Below, in pieces: positions 15,380 to 22,979 of a DNA stretch of 57,672 bases; position 1 is the stretch's first letter; every line of letters starts with the position of its first letter. Source of the DNA: a virus; IMG/VR virus record IMGVR_UViG_3300046535_001319, positions 1 to 57,672 of that record. One strand, written 5' to 3'. The translations under genes were made by a program, and so were the position numbers. The notes under the pieces were generated by a model. That model worked only from the letters and a program-made list of their open reading frames with translations, searched no databases and was not told the origin of the DNA.

Positions 15380-15721
15380 ATGAACCACCCCGTGATCGTC
15401 ACCCCCGAGCCCGAAGCCGTGCACTACGGCGTCCCCGTCACCTGCATCGGCGAGGACGGCGACATGCTCGCCTTCGGCCACCACGAGCCCCGACGCGCGC
15501 TCGCCGCGTTCAACCGGCACGCCCGCACCGAGATCGGGCTGGCCAACATCCTCGACGACCGGTCCGCCAGCGCCGAAGACCTGCTGGGTGACATCGCCCA
15601 AGGCTGGGGCCTGTTCCGGAAGCCCGCCGGGGACGAGGACCCGGACTGGGAGTGGGTCATGGATCCCTGCCAGGCCGGCGCCGAGCACGCCACCCCGTAC
15701 ACGCACCTCAGCGTCGCCTGA
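15380..15721 (+). CDS. Hypothetical protein
   Basis: 113 residues, ATG after GGAGGAG. Contains YGVPVTCIGEDGDMLAFGHH, then LANILDDRSASAEDLLGD and DEDPDWEWVMDPC. Small acidic protein of unknown function, common type in Streptomyces phages. Confidence 0.65.
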   Translation: MNHPVIVTPEPEAVHYGVPVTCIGEDGDMLAFGHHEPRRALAAFNRHARTEIGLANILDDRSASAEDLLGDIAQGWGLFRKPAGDEDPDWEWVMDPCQAGAEHATPYTHLSVA

Positions 15722-15775
15722 CTGTCCGACCCGGCCCGCCCATCTCGGGCGGGCCCCGCACCCCTGGAGCACCCT

Positions 15776-16132
15776 GTGATCCGCAACCTCACCCCTCACC
15801 CGATCCGCATCTACGAGCCGACCAGGCCCGACGGCCTCGACGACCTCGACCAGGGCCTCCTCCAGATCATCCCCGCGGAGGAGCAGCCGGCCCGGATCGC
15901 GACCGTCGAGCTCGGCACCGAGTACAGCGCGGGCATCCCGACCTCGATGGTCGAGTACGGCCACACGCACAACCTGCCGCCGAAGCAGGACGGCGTGTAC
16001 CTGATCGTCTCCCTGGCCGTGGCTCTGTCGCGGGTGCCGTATGGGCGCAACGACCTGCGTGTTCCGTATCTGGAGGTCCGTAACAGCTCGGGCACGGTGA
16101 TCGGTTGCCGGATGCTCGCCCAGCCCGTCTGA
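15776..16132 (+). CDS. Conserved phage hypothetical protein
   Basis: 118 residues from GTG after CTGGAGCACC. Begins RNLTPHPIRIYEP and has PPKQDGVYLIVSLAVALS followed by RNDLRVP, a pattern found in small proteins of many phages. Function unknown. Confidence 0.7.
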   Translation: MIRNLTPHPIRIYEPTRPDGLDDLDQGLLQIIPAEEQPARIATVELGTEYSAGIPTSMVEYGHTHNLPPKQDGVYLIVSLAVALSRVPYGRNDLRVPYLEVRNSSGTVIGCRMLAQPV

Positions 16133-16165
16133 CCACCGCCTGCCATCCACACCTCTGGAGCACCG

Positions 16166-16414
16166 ATGCCCGACACCCCCACCCCCACCGAGCAGCTCCG
16201 TGCCGCCGCCGAAGCGCTCGACGAGATCCGCACCCCGCTCGCCGCCTACCTCGCCCTGACGCGGCCCGATCTGTCCGCGGCCCTGGCCCGCTGGCTGGAG
16301 GCCGAGGCCGTCCGGTGGGAGCGCGGCGATTGCCTTCACTGCGGCGGAACGAACTGCTCCTGCACCCCGGAGGCCCTGGCGGTGGCTCGTGCGCTGCTCG
16401 GTGGCACTTCGTGA
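16166..16414 (+). CDS. Small zinc-finger-like hypothetical protein
   Basis: 82 residues, ATG after CTGGAGCACC. An alpha-helical N-terminus (EQLRAAAEALDEIRTPLAAY) is followed by CLHCGGTNCSC, a compact cysteine cluster. It belongs to a small family common in Streptomyces phages. It is coupled to the next gene. Confidence 0.7.
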   Translation: MPDTPTPTEQLRAAAEALDEIRTPLAAYLALTRPDLSAALARWLEAEAVRWERGDCLHCGGTNCSCTPEALAVARALLGGTS

Positions 16415-16530
16415 CCCGGGCCGTCATCACCATCGGCGCCGTCCTCGCCCTCGCCGTCATCTCCCTCGCGATCGTCCTCGCCGCCGCCACCCTCGGCACC
16501 CACACCGACCAGGAGAACCCCCCGTCGTGA
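16411..16530 (+). CDS. Tiny membrane protein
   Basis: 39 residues from GTG overlapping the previous stop and ending in GTGA with the next gene. Almost the entire length is one hydrophobic helix (GAVLALAVISLAIVLAAATL). Function unknown. Confidence 0.55.
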   Translation: MTRAVITIGAVLALAVISLAIVLAAATLGTHTDQENPPS

Positions 16531-17156
16531 TCGACCCCACCAGCGACCTCGCCCTCGGCCTGTTCAACCCCCTCGACAACAACCAAGTCGCCGACCTCAT
16601 CCACCTCTTCCACGCCTACCTCACCGAAGAGTTCCAGCGCATCGGCCGCCTCCCCCTCGGCATCCCCGCCGCCGCCTGGCTCACCACCGGCATCCTCTGG
16701 CACCGAGACATCCCGATCGGGTTCTGGTCCACCGACAAGACCCGCTACTCCCTCGAGCTGATCTACCTCGTCCCCGGCGCCCGCGCCCGCGGCATCGCCA
16801 CCCGCATCGTCGCCGACCTCGCCGCCAGCTGCCCCCGCCCGATGGAGATCAAGGCGCCACTCAGCCCCGCCGGCCAGCACCTCGCCGACAAGCTCCACCT
16901 CGGCGTCGCGCACCCCACCCCGGAGGAAGAGGCCCGCGTCGACCAGCACATCACCGAGGGCCACAAGCGGCTCAAGGCGAACTGCCGGCACCGCCGGCGG
17001 ACCGGCAACCCCGCCACGCCGTGCGCCCGCTGCTACCGCCGCGGCCTGAAGCGATACGCCACGGCCATGGTGATGGACTACGTAACCCCGGTCCGCCTCG
17101 CCGACGGCATGGTCCGCGGCACCGTCGACCCGCTGACCATGGCCCCGGTGTCGTGA
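16527..17156 (+). CDS. GNAT-like N-acetyltransferase
   Basis: 209 residues from GTG in GTGA overlap. The acetyl-CoA-binding motif A of GNAT enzymes is visible as LELIYLVPGARARGIATRIV, preceded by a beta strand with IPIGFW and followed by a lysine-rich C-terminal tail with paired cysteines (CRHRRR, CARCYRRG). Substrate unknown; phage GNATs can modify host proteins or small molecules. Confidence 0.65.
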   Translation: MIDPTSDLALGLFNPLDNNQVADLIHLFHAYLTEEFQRIGRLPLGIPAAAWLTTGILWHRDIPIGFWSTDKTRYSLELIYLVPGARARGIATRIVADLAASCPRPMEIKAPLSPAGQHLADKLHLGVAHPTPEEEARVDQHITEGHKRLKANCRHRRRTGNPATPCARCYRRGLKRYATAMVMDYVTPVRLADGMVRGTVDPLTMAPVS

Positions 17157-17368
17157 ACGAGGCCGACCGTCCGGTGGTCGTCTGCTGCCTGCTCACCCTC
17201 GGTGTCCTCCTCGCCGTCTGGGCCGTCGACCCGCTGTACCGCCGCTGGCTCCGCCGACGCCACGGCGGCCGCGCCCTCGTCGACGAGGCCGAGCAGCTCG
17301 TCCGCGACGACCACGACCGCATCACCTGGCAGTCCCTCGCCACCCGACTTGAGGAGCCCCCGCGTTGA
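17153..17368 (+). CDS. Small membrane protein
   Basis: 71 residues, GTG overlapping the previous stop. One transmembrane helix (VVVCCLLTLGVLLAVWAVDP), then a basic stretch (RRWLRRRHGG) and an acidic soluble tail. Function unknown. Confidence 0.6.
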   Translation: MNEADRPVVVCCLLTLGVLLAVWAVDPLYRRWLRRRHGGRALVDEAEQLVRDDHDRITWQSLATRLEEPPR

Positions 17369-17763
17369 GCAGCGACTACCACGTCCTCTGCCTGTCCCAC
17401 GACCCGGCCATCCAGGCCACCCATGCCCTCAGCCTCGAAGCGGCCGAGCAGGCCATCCGCGAGGGCGTCGATGGTCACGAGGCCTGTGACCTGATGATCG
17501 GCGCCTACTCGTACCCGCTCGTGGACCTCGGCTGCCCTGGCAAGGTCCTCGACCAGCCGCGGCCCGGCGCCCACCGTTGCTCGTCGTTGCACACCGCGAC
17601 GAAGTGGGCCGACGTGGCGTGGATCCGCATCCTTGCCGTCGCCCAGCGGCAGCCCGAAGGCACCCAGCTGCACACCCTGACCAAGGCCACCGCACTGGGG
17701 TGCTTCTCGCCCGAGCGCCTGCGCCGCCTCCGTGAAGAACTCCAAATCACCTGGGAGGACTGA
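17365..17763 (+). CDS. Hypothetical protein, TTG start
   Basis: 132 residues from TTG in TTGA overlap with the previous stop, behind GAGGAG. Sequence YHVLCLSHDPAIQATHALSL and ADVAWIRILAVAQRQPEGTQ reads as a small globular protein. Function unknown. Confidence 0.65.
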   Translation: MSSDYHVLCLSHDPAIQATHALSLEAAEQAIREGVDGHEACDLMIGAYSYPLVDLGCPGKVLDQPRPGAHRCSSLHTATKWADVAWIRILAVAQRQPEGTQLHTLTKATALGCFSPERLRRLREELQITWED

Positions 17764-17766
17764 CCG

Positions 17767-17991
17767 ATGACTGACCGTCTGACCGTCGACACGATCACCG
17801 ACCCCCAGCTCGACGAGCTGTACGCCCGCGCCGAGGCCGCCGAGCGGGCCCTTGCCGCCGTCCGCAGGATGGCCGTCCTCGCCGGGCGCCTCGACCCGCA
17901 CAGCCGCAGCGACTACCTGATGGGCGCGAAGGACGCGCTCGACCGCGCGATCCGGACGATGGACCGCTCCAGTAGGAAGGCCAGCCGATGA
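17767..17991 (+). CDS. Small helical hypothetical protein
   Basis: 74 residues, ATG after GGGAGGACTGACCG. Predicted helical (LDELYARAEAAERALAAVRR). Overlaps the next gene by ATGA. Function unknown. Confidence 0.6.
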   Translation: MTDRLTVDTITDPQLDELYARAEAAERALAAVRRMAVLAGRLDPHSRSDYLMGAKDALDRAIRTMDRSSRKASR

Positions 17992-18914
17992 GCAGCCCGT
18001 ACCAGCCGGAGCCCGGGTGCACGGCCCGGCAGCGGCAGTTGGAGCAGCAGCTCGCCGACACCAGGCGCGAGGTGCGCGCCTTGGAGGGCGACCTCGGGCA
18101 GGCCCGCGAGCGGAGCGCCGACCTGCAGGCCCGCGTCGAGCAGCTGCAGGTCGGTGCCTTGACGCGCGAGGCCCTGCTCGCCGAGGCCCGGGACCTGCTG
18201 GAGCCGTGGGGCGGCCACGGCGACGACTGGCCCGCGATCGGCCCGGCGATCGAGACGCTGATCGGCAAGCTCAACGAGGCGCTGGAGCGGGCAGTGACGG
18301 CCGAGGCCCGGCTGGCCGAGCTGGAGACCGACGACGGTGACTGGCTGACCGACGTGCTCTACGCCCGCAAGATGAGCATCTGCTGGGACGAGCCCGTCAC
18401 CCTGACCGCCCGGCACCTGTCGTACCAGCGGCCCGTGTGCCCCAGGTGCGAGTGGGCGGCACACCCGCCGCTCACCTGCGACGAGGTCCGGCAGTTCCGC
18501 GAGCGGTTCGACGGATTCGTCGCGGAGGGGCTCGCGGAGATCCGGGCAGCCGACAGCAACCTGATCGGCTACCGGGGCGTGGTCAACGCGCCGCTCACCT
18601 TCGAGACCATCACCGCACTTGCGGACAAGCTGAAGCAGGGCACCATGCCGCGGCGCAAGGTCCAGCGATCCGCCCCGGCGACCGACGGCGGCCTGACCGT
18701 CGTCACCACCGACCCCGTCCAGGAGATCGCCGCCGACGCGGCCACCGTCGACCGGTTGAAGCAGCAGTTCCTCGGCGAACCGGCCAGCCGCCTCGGCGTG
18801 CAGGTCGGGCAGATCGGCCAGTTCTTCGGCTTCCCGGTCATCGTCGACGCGGACCTGCCGCCCGGCGAGGTCCACATGCGGCCCCACCCGCAGACCACCG
18901 AGGGGCAGCCGTGA
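17988..18914 (+). CDS. Coiled-coil protein with cysteine motif
   Basis: 308 residues. Residues about 12-65 and 85-115 form coiled coils (RQRQLEQQLADTRREVRALE; LNEALERAVTAEARLAELET). CPRCEWAAHPPLTC in the middle may bind zinc. The C-terminal third (FLGEPASRLGVQVGQIGQFF) is globular. Domain order resembles hypothetical proteins of other Streptomyces phages; function unknown. Confidence 0.65.
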   Translation: MSSPYQPEPGCTARQRQLEQQLADTRREVRALEGDLGQARERSADLQARVEQLQVGALTREALLAEARDLLEPWGGHGDDWPAIGPAIETLIGKLNEALERAVTAEARLAELETDDGDWLTDVLYARKMSICWDEPVTLTARHLSYQRPVCPRCEWAAHPPLTCDEVRQFRERFDGFVAEGLAEIRAADSNLIGYRGVVNAPLTFETITALADKLKQGTMPRRKVQRSAPATDGGLTVVTTDPVQEIAADAATVDRLKQQFLGEPASRLGVQVGQIGQFFGFPVIVDADLPPGEVHMRPHPQTTEGQP

Positions 18915-19096
18915 GCTGCGCTGACGACCACGACCCGCGCTTCGCCGACGACCGGTGGCTGTGGCTCGACATCGAACCCGACGGCGACGACCTCGACCTC
19001 ACCTACGGCCCCGACGGCCCCCACCTGTGGCGCGGCCGCACCTGGGTCCCCATCACCGACGTGCGTATCGCCCCCGCCTACCAGCACGCCATCTGA
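18911..19096 (+). CDS. Small acidic hypothetical protein
   Basis: 61 residues, GTG overlapping the previous stop. Trp- and Asp-rich (DDRWLWLDIEPDGDDLDLTY). Function unknown. Confidence 0.5.
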   Translation: MSCADDHDPRFADDRWLWLDIEPDGDDLDLTYGPDGPHLWRGRTWVPITDVRIAPAYQHAI

Positions 19097-19109
19097 CCAG
19101 GAGCAGACC

Positions 19110-19262
19110 ATGTCCAACTGCACCCACCACGCTGGCGTCGCACTCGCCATCGCATGGCTCTGCGTGCCACTCCTCGGCGCCGCCGGCCTCGCATGGCTGA
19201 TCGCCTCCGAGATCCGCTACGACCGCAGGCTTCGCGCCGACGCTGCAGCCCGCCGCCGCTAG
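19110..19262 (+). CDS. Tiny membrane protein
   Basis: 50 residues, ATG after AGGAGCAG. One hydrophobic helix (AIAWLCVPLLGAAGLAWLIA) and a basic C-terminus (RYDRRLRADAAARRR). Function unknown. Confidence 0.55.
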   Translation: MSNCTHHAGVALAIAWLCVPLLGAAGLAWLIASEIRYDRRLRADAAARRR

Positions 19263-19352
19263 CCAGAACAGCAGGAGGGGCGCCCCGGCCCGCCAGCCAT
19301 AGGGACGCCCCACACGGTGTGATCACCCTACGCCCAGCACAGGAGATGCACC

Positions 19353-20117
19353 GTGCACAACACCCCCACCGGCACCACCACGTACGCCCGCTACCTCCGC
19401 CGCCAGGGCGTCCGCGCCACCACCAGCCCCGACCGCGCCGCCCACCACATCGCACTCCTCCGCCGGGCCGGCATGCGTGACCCGCAGATCGCCGCCGCCG
19501 CGAACCGCAGCGCCGCCACCCTGTACCGCATCGCGAAGCGCCACACCGTCACCATCAGCCGCGCCACCGAGGCCGCCATCCTCGCTGTCCCCTTGCCCGC
19601 CCAGCCCACCCCCCTCACCGGCCGCGCAGCCACCACCCACAGCCACGGCACCGCCCGCCGGCTGCAGGCCCTCGTCGTCGCCGGCAACCCCCCCGCCACC
19701 CTGGCCGCGCTGCTCGGTGTCGGCCGCGGGCACTTCGCCGACCTCCTCCACCAGCGGTACCCGCGCACCGCCATCCACGTCGCCAGCCGCGTCGAGGCCC
19801 TGTACCTCGAACGGTGGAACAAGCCCGCCGAAAACCACGACGTGCCGCCGTTCGCCGCCGCCGAAGCCCGCGCCCTCGCCTCCCGCCACGGCTGGGCACC
19901 CGCCGCCGCCTGGGACGACATAGACCACCCGCAGACCATGCCCGACCTCGGCGGTGAAACCAGCCGCCAGCAGGCCGTCATCCAAGACACCGCCGAACTC
20001 GCAGCCCAGGGCTACTCGCGCGAAGGCATCGCCTGCCGGCTCGGCATCGGCTGGGACGCCGTCCGCCAAGCCCACCGCCGGGCGGGCGTTCGGTTGCCGA
20101 TGCTTCTCGACGACTGA
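19353..20117 (+). CDS. Multi-HTH DNA-binding protein
   Basis: 254 residues from GTG after CAGGAG. Three helix-turn-helix-like units can be seen: DPQIAAAANRSAATLYRIAK (about 48-67), PPATLAALLGVGRGHF (about 112-127) and EGIACRLGIGWDAVRQAHRR (near 225-245). This resembles the HTH proteins at the end of early operons of Streptomyces phages and plasmids. It is followed by a strong terminator, so it closes the accessory operon; a late-gene regulator role is possible. Confidence 0.7.
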   Translation: MHNTPTGTTTYARYLRRQGVRATTSPDRAAHHIALLRRAGMRDPQIAAAANRSAATLYRIAKRHTVTISRATEAAILAVPLPAQPTPLTGRAATTHSHGTARRLQALVVAGNPPATLAALLGVGRGHFADLLHQRYPRTAIHVASRVEALYLERWNKPAENHDVPPFAAAEARALASRHGWAPAAAWDDIDHPQTMPDLGGETSRQQAVIQDTAELAAQGYSREGIACRLGIGWDAVRQAHRRAGVRLPMLLDD

Positions 20118-20136
20118 CCTTCCGTCGAAAGCACGA

Positions 20137-20160
20137 GGCCCCCGGTATCAACCGGGGGCC
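20137..20160 (+). terminator. Terminator closing the accessory operon
   Basis: GGCCCCCGGT (20137-20146) pairs perfectly with ACCGGGGGCC (20151-20160) across ATCA, 20 bp after the preceding stop codon. Some 140 bp of intergenic sequence without other features follow. Confidence 0.75.
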
Positions 20161-20301
20161 AAGGCACACGTGGGCCCCGAGAGACCTTGGCCGTCAAGCG
20201 GCTCCGGCGTGCACGTCCTGCCGTAGGAACACGGTACAGCCCAACCCGGACAGACCAAATAGCCGCTCGGCACGCGCCGGGCGGCTCACGCATGTCATGG
20301 G

Positions 20302-20577
20302 TCAGCCTGCGGTCTTGCCGCCACGCTTGGGGGCCTTGATCGAGCGCACAGTCGGGTTGCGCTTGAGCGGCACGCCGTGTTCACGGGCGATGCCCCGCAG
20401 CGTCTCGTCCGACCACGGCAGGTGGCCAGCAAGCACCTTGGCGGTGACGTCGAACTGCTTCATCTCCTCAGCGGCCGCGGTGCGGAGCGCATCGCGGGCG
20501 GCATCTGCTGCCGTCTGTGCCTCCTCGTAGCGCGCGATGGCTGCGCGAAGTTCCTGGCTGGGGCTGTAGTCGGTCAT
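20302..20577 (-). CDS. Probable DNA-binding regulator of the transfer module
   Basis: 91 residues from ATG 20577. An N-terminal helical/coiled part (QELRAAIARYEEAQTAADAA) is followed by an HTH-like segment (LPWSDETLRGIAREHGVPLK) and a lysine-rich tail. It is transcribed away from the transfer-like operon, and the shared upstream region has four copies of a CCAAGC-N-GCTTGG-type repeat. It is therefore probably a Kor-type repressor of its own and the transfer promoters; this is inferred from layout. Confidence 0.6.
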   Translation of the reverse strand: MTDYSPSQELRAAIARYEEAQTAADAARDALRTAAAEEMKQFDVTAKVLAGHLPWSDETLRGIAREHGVPLKRNPTVRSIKAPKRGGKTAG

Positions 20578-20592
20578 GCCCCAGATAGTTGC

Positions 20593-20735
20593 ACAAGCGA
20601 TTTGGCCATGGCCACGGTCTGTGCTGCTCATGTTCCCAGTACATCACGCCAAATAGTTCTGGCCAAGTCGCTGGGACTACTTGATTGGCCAAGCGTCTTG
20701 GTCTAACGTGGAACTCGTCAGGCCAAGCAGCTTGG
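20593..20735. promoter_or_regulatory. Repeated palindromic operators and rightward promoter of the transfer-like module
   Basis: Related 13-mers occur at 20593-20605 (ACAAGCGATTTGG), 20663-20675 (CCAAGTCGCTGGG), 20689-20701 (CCAAGCGTCTTGG) and 20723-20735 (CCAAGCAGCTTGG, a perfect palindrome about its centre). A rightward promoter TTGATT (20681-20686) / TAACGT (20704-20709), spacer 17, has one site in the spacer and one over the start region. Confidence 0.65.
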
Positions 20736-20751
20736 ACAAGGGGAGAGAACC

Positions 20752-21090
20752 ATGAACGCCAGTGCCCGTAAGGCCCAGCAGCTGATCCGCCAGCGGACCC
20801 GCACCCAGCGCGCCGCCGCCCGCATCAACCGCCGCGGCACCGGCACCCTCGCCACCCACGCCATCGCCCAGGGCCTCACCCACCACGACGCCCGCAGCGT
20901 CGCCGGCAGCCTCCGCACCGCCGCCAAGAAGGCCGGCATCACCGGCACCGAGGTCCGCGTCCACGCCGGACGGCACATGCGAGACGCCCGCCACTACACC
21001 CCGGCCGAGGTCGCCGCTATGGCCACCATCTACAAGCCGCGCAAGCCGGCTTACCGCGCCGTCGCCGCCCGCCTCGCCCTGGCCGCGTGA
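20752..21090 (+). CDS. Small basic protein, first gene of transfer-like operon
   Basis: 112 residues, ATG after GGGGAGAG. Strongly basic and helical (ARKAQQLIRQRTRTQRAAAR, then DARSVAGSLRTAAKKAGITG, VHAGRHMRDARHYTPAEV). Similar small proteins are found near the transfer genes of Streptomyces plasmids. Its operator-controlled position makes it the leader of the module. Exact function unknown. Confidence 0.7.
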   Translation: MNASARKAQQLIRQRTRTQRAAARINRRGTGTLATHAIAQGLTHHDARSVAGSLRTAAKKAGITGTEVRVHAGRHMRDARHYTPAEVAAMATIYKPRKPAYRAVAARLALAA

Positions 21091-21224
21091 TCGCCATGGC
21101 CGCCTGCGACTTCTGCGGCTGGAAGGGCGACGCCTCCGAGCTGACCCCCGGCCCGTCCGGTGACCCGACCTGCGGCGACTGCCACCTCGACCACGCCGAC
21201 ACCCGCGCCGCCTACGCCCACTGA
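21087..21224 (+). CDS. Small zinc-ribbon protein
   Basis: 45 residues from GTG overlapping the previous stop (an internal ATG at 21096 is also possible). CDFCGWKG and CGDCH form a C-x2-C pair of pairs, typical of a zinc ribbon. Function unknown. Confidence 0.6.
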   Translation: MIAMAACDFCGWKGDASELTPGPSGDPTCGDCHLDHADTRAAYAH

Positions 21225-21316
21225 GGGCCCACTTGCCCGGCCTGGTGGCCGTGACCCGCTCCGGTCGCCGGGCCGTACCGCCCCACCCCTGCACCACCAA
21301 CCGGAAGGACACCGCC

Positions 21317-21499
21317 ATGCCCAAGCTCTTCCTGCCCCGCCTCGGCACCTACGTCCTGGTCTGCCCGCCCGCCGACTCCGACGAGACCGCGACCCCCCTC
21401 CGCGTCTACGGGCCGATCCGCGCCTACGACATCCGGGCGTTCGTCGCCCAGGCCGCCGGCCGCACCGCCGACCAGTACTCCCTCCGCTACGACGCCTGA
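21317..21499 (+). CDS. Small hypothetical protein of the transfer-like module
   Basis: 60 residues, ATG behind GGAAGGAC; longer upstream starts lack a ribosome site. LPRLGTYVLVCPPADSDE then RAYDIRAFVAQAAGRTADQY. Small proteins of this sort are typical of Streptomyces plasmid transfer regions. Function unknown. Confidence 0.6.
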   Translation: MPKLFLPRLGTYVLVCPPADSDETATPLRVYGPIRAYDIRAFVAQAAGRTADQYSLRYDA

Positions 21500-21514
21500 A
21501 CCGGAGACCAGCCC

Positions 21515-21766
21515 ATGCGCATCGTCCGCACCGCCGTCACCCTCGCCGAGATCGCCCTCGATGCGGTCCTGTACCTGGTCGTCGACCGGTTCTTCTGGAG
21601 CGTGAACAAGGCCGTCGCCCTGCTCGCCGCGGTCGGCTTCGTCACCCTGCTCGGCCAGCCGATCGTCTACCCGGCCGCCACCACCATCGCCGGAGGGGTG
21701 CTGCTCGCCCTCGACACCATCGCCTGGTTCCTCGACCGCGAGTACCAGCGCCGCGCCACCAGCTGA
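21515..21766 (+). CDS. Small membrane protein, Spd-like
   Basis: 83 residues, ATG after CGGAGACC. Two hydrophobic helices (IALDAVLYLVVDRFFW and AVALLAAVGFVTLLG), then a third segment (TTIAGGVLLALDTIAWFL) and a basic end. Spread (Spd) proteins of Streptomyces plasmids are small membrane proteins in this kind of context; assignment is by analogy. Confidence 0.6.
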   Translation: MRIVRTAVTLAEIALDAVLYLVVDRFFWSVNKAVALLAAVGFVTLLGQPIVYPAATTIAGGVLLALDTIAWFLDREYQRRATS

Positions 21767-21796
21767 CCATCCACCAACCCCACGAGGGAGAAAGCC

Positions 21797-21883
21797 ATGT
21801 CCGACCACAGCTTCAACGGCGGCTACGGCCACCAGCCGATCCCCACCCCTCCGCCCCCGCCGCCCGCGGAGCCGCAGAAGTGA
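21797..21883 (+). CDS. Proline-rich micropeptide
   Basis: 28 residues, ATG after GAGGGAGAAAG, ending in a run of eight prolines interrupted by Thr (PIPTPPPPPPAEPQK). Good ribosome site, tight spacing. Function unknown. Confidence 0.4.
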   Translation: MSDHSFNGGYGHQPIPTPPPPPPAEPQK

Positions 21884-21945
21884 ACGGCTACGACGACGGC
21901 CCCGTCATCCCGAAGATCCCGAACCCCCGCCCCCCGTCCGACTGA
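21880..21945 (+). CDS. Micropeptide, coupled
   Basis: 21 residues from GTG in GTGA overlap with the previous small gene (ends PKIPNPRPPSD). Only positional support. Confidence 0.3.
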   Translation: MNGYDDGPVIPKIPNPRPPSD

Positions 21946-22049
21946 CAGCAGCCGACCATCAGCGCGCCCCCGGCCCGGCCGGCGCCCGCTCACGACGGAG
22001 ACGCGCACCACCCCGGGCACCCCGCCCGGGCAACCCAGAGGAGCACCTC

Positions 22050-22232
22050 ATGGCCCTGTTCGGCCGCACCACCAGCAGTGACAGCAGCAACGGCGACGAG
22101 TACGGCAAGTGGGTCGCCGCGGACGCGGTCGACATGACCGAGTTCGACCAGGCCCGCCAGGCACCGGCCACGACCCGCACCCCCGCCAAGGCCGCCGACA
22201 TCCTCGACGCCCTGCTCGGCAACAACAACTGA
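22050..22232 (+). CDS. Small hypothetical protein
   Basis: 60 residues, ATG after AGAGGAGC. Acidic, disordered-looking N-terminus (GRTTSSDSSNGDEYGKW) and a C-terminal helix (PAKAADILDALLGNNN). Function unknown. Confidence 0.6.
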   Translation: MALFGRTTSSDSSNGDEYGKWVAADAVDMTEFDQARQAPATTRTPAKAADILDALLGNNN

Positions 22233-22282
22233 CCCACCGGCGCGCACCACCCGGCGCCGGACCAACCGAGAGGAACCCCAAC

Positions 22283-22465
22283 ATGAGCGCCCCCACCACC
22301 GTCCCCGGCCCGACGACCCGCGCCGACTGGTACGAGGCCGCCCGGCAGCACTACGCCCAGGCCGCGATCGCAGTCCTGGCCGAGGACAGCTACTCCGACG
22401 AGGTCGCCACGATCGTCGCCCTCGGCCAGCTCGCACTGGCCCTTGGCCACGCCGCAGACGCCTGA
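22283..22465 (+). CDS. Small helical hypothetical protein
   Basis: 60 residues, ATG after GAGAGGAAC. Contains DWYEAARQHYAQAAIAVLAE and EVATIVALGQLALALGHAAD. Small helical proteins like this are frequent beside Streptomyces FtsK-like genes. Function unknown. Confidence 0.6.
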   Translation: MSAPTTVPGPTTRADWYEAARQHYAQAAIAVLAEDSYSDEVATIVALGQLALALGHAADA

Positions 22466-22556
22466 TCGCCGTACGGCGCCGCGCAGCCCACCCGGTCTGT
22501 GCGGCAGCCGCAGGCACTCAGACACCCCGCCGCACGCCCCACGACTGGAGACCGCC

Positions 22557-22778
22557 ATGCCCCCGCGCCTGCCCGACACCCGCCAGATCCTCGCCGGCAT
22601 CTGGATCCGCCTCATGGTCCTCGCCCCGATCCTGATGGCGCCGATCACCTGCCTGTGGCTGTTCGGTGTCCTGCCGTCCAGCAGCAGCCGCACCGTCGGC
22701 GCCCTGCTCGTGCTCCTCGTCCTCGCCCTCGACACCGTCCGCAACCCGAGCGGCATCAGGCAGGGGGCACGGACGTGA
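22557..22778 (+). CDS. Small membrane protein, Spd-like
   Basis: 73 residues, ATG after GGAGACC. Two hydrophobic helices (IWIRLMVLAPILMAPITCLW and VGALLVLLVLALDTV). Overlaps the next frame by GTGA. Likely one of the membrane components of the transfer-like module. Confidence 0.6.
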   Translation: MPPRLPDTRQILAGIWIRLMVLAPILMAPITCLWLFGVLPSSSSRTVGALLVLLVLALDTVRNPSGIRQGART

Positions 22779-22927
22779 GCGCCGCAACCGAGGCAGCCAT
22801 CGCCGCCGCTGCAGCCGAGCAGGCCCGCCAGGCCGCACACGCCGCAGCCGAAGCCCAGCGCATCGCCGCCGAGAACCTCGCCCGCCTCACCGCAATGACC
22901 ACCGCCCACCTCGGGCGACCCCAGTGA
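22775..22927 (+). CDS. Alanine-rich helical small protein
   Basis: 50 residues from GTG overlapping the previous stop. Single long amphipathic helix of Ala/Gln/Glu (EAAIAAAAAEQARQAAHAAA). Function unknown. Confidence 0.5.
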   Translation: MSAATEAAIAAAAAEQARQAAHAAAEAQRIAAENLARLTAMTTAHLGRPQ

Positions 22928-22979
22928 CAAGCAGCCAGTTACCCATCCACAGCACCACCCACCAGGAAGGACAGGACCA

